6,377 nt of DNA, from NCBI GenBank assembly GCA_003485715.1, contig DNIF01000121.1:1-6377 (forward strand), in the 5' to 3' direction. Both the position numbers and the translations under genes were made by a program. Shown piece by piece: positions 4,711-6,377 of the stretch; position 1 is the first letter of the stretch, and the number at the start of each line of letters is the position of its first letter. The notes below the pieces were generated by a model. That model saw only the letters and a program-made list of their open reading frames with translations. It had not been told where the DNA came from and ran no database searches. Origin of the DNA: Gammaproteobacteria bacterium. GTDB lineage: Bacteria; Pseudomonadota; Gammaproteobacteria; UBA7966.

Positions 4711-6063
4711 TCAATCGGTCACGCCCGGTTCAATCCGCTCCACTCGGACGCGGAGCGCGCCGTGCGCGAGTGCCACGAGCAGCTCCTGGCCAGGCGTGGC
4801 GGCGGCGGCGTCGCGCAGGACTGAACCGGTGTGCGGATCGTGGACGATCGCGTAGCCACGCGCGAGCGTAGCCTGCGGCGCCACCTGAACCAGGGCCGCG
4901 GCCAGCCGGTGCCAGCGCTCGCGCCGTGCCGAGATCAGCCAACCAAGCGCGAGCCGATGACGGTGCGTCAGGGTGGACAGGCGCTCGCGGGTCCGGCTCA
5001 GCCGTCCGGCCGGATGCTGGGTGGCGAGACGGCTGCCTAAGCGCTCCAGACCGAGGCGTCGGCGCTGTAGCCCCTCGATGATCGCATGCCGGGCGCGCAG
5101 GCTGGCCTCGTCCAGCCTCTGCGCCAGTTGCTCGAGCCGGCGCTGAGGGTGCAGCAGATGCGCGCGCGCCAAGGCCAGTCGGGCCTTGAGTTGCTGCACC
5201 TGGATGCCGACCGCCCGGGTCAGGCGCAGCCCTTGCCGACGCACGCCGGCAAGCAGGGCGGCTGCGTCCGGACAGGCCAGCTCCGCGGCGGCCGAGGGCG
5301 TGGGGGCGCGCAGGTCGGCCACCCGATCGGCGATGGTCACGTCGGTCTCGTGACCGACACCGCTCACCACGGGCAGCGGGCAGGCGGCGATGGCTCGGGC
5401 AACCACCTCCTCGTTGAAGGGCCAGAGGTCTTCAAGCGAGCCGCCTCCGCGCACGAGCAGCAGGGCATCCACCTCCGCGCGGCGTCCGGCGGCCTCGAGC
5501 GCCCGCACGATGCTCGCGGCGGCCTCCCTGCCCTGGACGAGGCAGGGATAGAGCACCACCGGCAGCGCCGGCCAGCGGCGGGTGAGCACGGCGAGTACAT
5601 CCTGGAGCGCGGCCCCGGAGGGGGAGGTGACCACGCCGATGGCCCGGGGCAGGGGCGGCAACGCCCGCTTGCGGTCCGCAGCAAACAGGCCTTCGGCCTC
5701 GAGCCGGCTTGCGAGCGCCTCGAGGGCGGCCCGCAGCGCCCCTTCGCCGGCCGCTTCCAGATGTTCGACGATGAGCTGGAAATCACCGCGCGGTTCATAG
5801 AGGCTGACCCGCGCGCGCGCCAGCACCAGGGTGCCGTTCTCCGGCACGAAGCCCCCGCGCTGACCGCGACCGCGGAACATGGCGCAGCGCACCTGGGCCG
5901 TCTGATCCTTGAGCGAAAAGTACAGATGACCGGAGGCCGGTCGGGCGAGGTTCGACACCTCACCCTCGATCCAGAGGGCAGGGAAGTGCCCCTCGACCAG
6001 CAGCCGGGTCTCGGTCGTCAGCCTGGAAACGGTGTAGACGTCGCGGAATCCGTGGTTGGCCAT
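4711..6063 (-). CDS. xseA: Exodeoxyribonuclease VII large subunit XseA
   Basis: XseA is the catalytic and DNA-binding subunit of exonuclease VII, which with several copies of the small subunit XseB degrades single-stranded DNA from both ends into oligonucleotides. The 450-residue product matches E. coli XseA (456 aa). An N-terminal OB-fold covers about 10–105 (W-I-E-G-E-V-S-N-L, 31–39; G-H-L-Y-F-S-L-K-D, 45–53). The catalytic domain carries G-V-V-T-S-P-S-G-A-A (143–152), R-G-G-G-S-L-E-D-L-W-P-F-N (205–217) and G-H-E-T-D-V-T-I-A-D (237–246), then L-R-A-P-T-P-S-A-A-A-E (251–261). A long arginine- and leucine-rich coiled-coil region spans about 265–390, and the C-terminal segment has L-A-R-G-Y-A-I-V (400–407). 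The frame is open to 6264, but ATG 6063 gives the family-consistent N-terminus; the extra 67 residues lack similarity. No xseB is seen in the window, as is usual where the two subunits are unlinked. Confidence 0.97.
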   Translation of the reverse strand: MANHGFRDVYTVSRLTTETRLLVEGHFPALWIEGEVSNLARPASGHLYFSLKDQTAQVRCAMFRGRGQRGGFVPENGTLVLARARVSLYEPRGDFQLIVEHLEAAGEGALRAALEALASRLEAEGLFAADRKRALPPLPRAIGVVTSPSGAALQDVLAVLTRRWPALPVVLYPCLVQGREAAASIVRALEAAGRRAEVDALLLVRGGGSLEDLWPFNEEVVARAIAACPLPVVSGVGHETDVTIADRVADLRAPTPSAAAELACPDAAALLAGVRRQGLRLTRAVGIQVQQLKARLALARAHLLHPQRRLEQLAQRLDEASLRARHAIIEGLQRRRLGLERLGSRLATQHPAGRLSRTRERLSTLTHRHRLALGWLISARRERWHRLAAALVQVAPQATLARGYAIVHDPHTGSVLRDAAAATPGQELLVALAHGALRVRVERIEPGVTD

Positions 6064-6065
6064 CG

Positions 6066-6086
6066 GCGGGAGTGTACTGCTCCCGC
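6066..6086. promoter_or_regulatory. Perfect inverted repeat abutting the xseA start codon
   Basis: Arms GCGGGAG (6066–6072) and CTCCCGC (6080–6086) flank a 7-nt spacer. The dyad ends 2 nt before the xseA ATG, so a transcript starting upstream would carry a 7-bp hairpin where the ribosome binding site should be. No Shine-Dalgarno sequence is evident at a normal distance. The minus-strand spacer and adjoining bases include TACACT, a weak -10-like hexamer, so an operator over a promoter is an alternative reading. Confidence 0.4.
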
Positions 6087-6304
6087 GGCGGGCACCAACG
6101 GCCGCACCGGTGATGGCCACGGCCGCCAGGGCCCCCGCCTCTGGGCGTGGGCGGTGTGTTCCGGGGAGACCTGCTGATCCGCACATCCCCGCTGCCGCCC
6201 ACTCTTTCCCGGCTCGCCCGGGTTCCGGGGCTTTGACGCGATCCGGCGCCTTTGCACGCCGCACGCTGCTTGCCTGCGCTGTGATTGCCCTCCGCCTATC
6301 CTCC

Positions 6305-6310
6305 GGAGAG
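6305..6310 (+). promoter_or_regulatory. Ribosome binding site for the right-edge gene
   Basis: GGAGAG ends 8 nt before ATG 6319. It favours that start over the second in-frame ATG at 6355, which has no comparable site. Confidence 0.6.
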
Positions 6311-6318
6311 CCAGCACC

Positions 6319-6377
6319 ATGTCCGCCACCGCACCGAGGCGCGAGCTACCGCCCATGACCGACACCCTCGAACTGCC
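6319..6377 (+). CDS. Start of an unidentified gene, 3' end outside the window
   Basis: Nineteen codons are visible, reading MSATAPRRELPPM then TDTLEL before the window ends. The ATG has a well-placed GGAGAG site, and the gene is divergent from xseA. I do not recognise the protein from so short an N-terminus. The second methionine at codon 13 (6355) is an alternative start. There is no signal peptide or membrane segment in the visible part. The call that a gene starts here rests on the ribosome binding site, the open frame and the divergent layout. Confidence 0.55.
   Translation, partial: MSATAPRRELPPMTDTLEL

Larger units (their letters stand above)
6064..6318. other. Divergent intergenic region between xseA and the gene at the right edge
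   Basis: These 255 bases separate two divergent starts and should hold promoters for both. I see a TTGACG hexamer at 6233–6238 on the plus strand, close to a -35 consensus, but no matching -10 at a normal spacing. For xseA only a weak TTGGTG (6098–6093) and TACACT (6076–6071) pair with 16-nt spacing is visible on the minus strand. Open frames crossing this region on both strands look like chance frames in GC-rich sequence. Confidence 0.4.

Noticed and set aside
5086..6177. A 363-codon plus-strand open frame opposite xseA, and a similar 330-codon frame at 3879–4871 opposite the methyltransferase and the end of xseA.
   Set aside because: Both are antisense to well-supported genes with intact family motifs, and their products show no recognisable domain.
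6064..6264. A 67-residue N-terminal extension of XseA using the upstream in-frame start at 6264.
   Set aside because: Known XseA proteins begin close to the T-V-S-R-L motif, which ATG 6063 satisfies with 10 residues before it. The extension is low-complexity and crosses the divergent intergenic region.

Overview
The window is high-GC bacterial chromosome. Its gene order and family signatures point to a proteobacterium, most likely a GC-rich gammaproteobacterium. The main clue is the tight DUF493 (YbeD)–lipB–lipA cluster, which matches the ybeD/lipB/lipA neighbourhood known from Gammaproteobacteria, together with a typical proteobacterial xseA. I cannot name a genus from the sequence alone.

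Left block (1–2724, plus strand): the 3' part of a ybeD-like gene, then lipB (octanoyltransferase), lipA (lipoyl synthase) and a membrane-anchored DUF218/ElyC-like protein. These genes overlap or lie 12 nt apart (4-nt overlaps at ybeD/lipB and lipB/lipA), so they look like one operon. LipB loads octanoate from acyl-ACP onto lipoyl domains, and LipA inserts the two sulfurs. The ElyC-like protein is probably an envelope protein that is cotranscribed with them.

Middle (2740–3340, minus strand): a two-gene type II toxin-antitoxin module, with a ribbon-helix-helix antitoxin followed by a RelE/ParE-family toxin whose start overlaps the antitoxin's end by 13 nt. It is convergent with the lip operon and visibly less GC-rich than its flanks. 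Two short perfect inverted repeats lie in front of the antitoxin and are candidate autoregulatory operators. This is the most clearly accessory piece in the window.

Right block (3621–6063, minus strand): xseA (exonuclease VII large subunit, 450 aa), then after 76 nt a class I SAM-dependent methyltransferase with an N-terminal four-cysteine putative zinc-binding segment. A perfect 7-bp inverted repeat ends 2 nt before the xseA start codon, where no Shine-Dalgarno sequence is evident. Divergent from xseA, an unidentified gene starts at 6319 with a good ribosome binding site and leaves the window after 19 codons.

I see no tRNA, rRNA, CRISPR array, insertion sequence or convincing undescribed multi-gene system. 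The points most worth a second look are the toxin-antitoxin island with its leader dyads, the xseA start-site dyad, and the methyltransferase, whose substrate is unknown.
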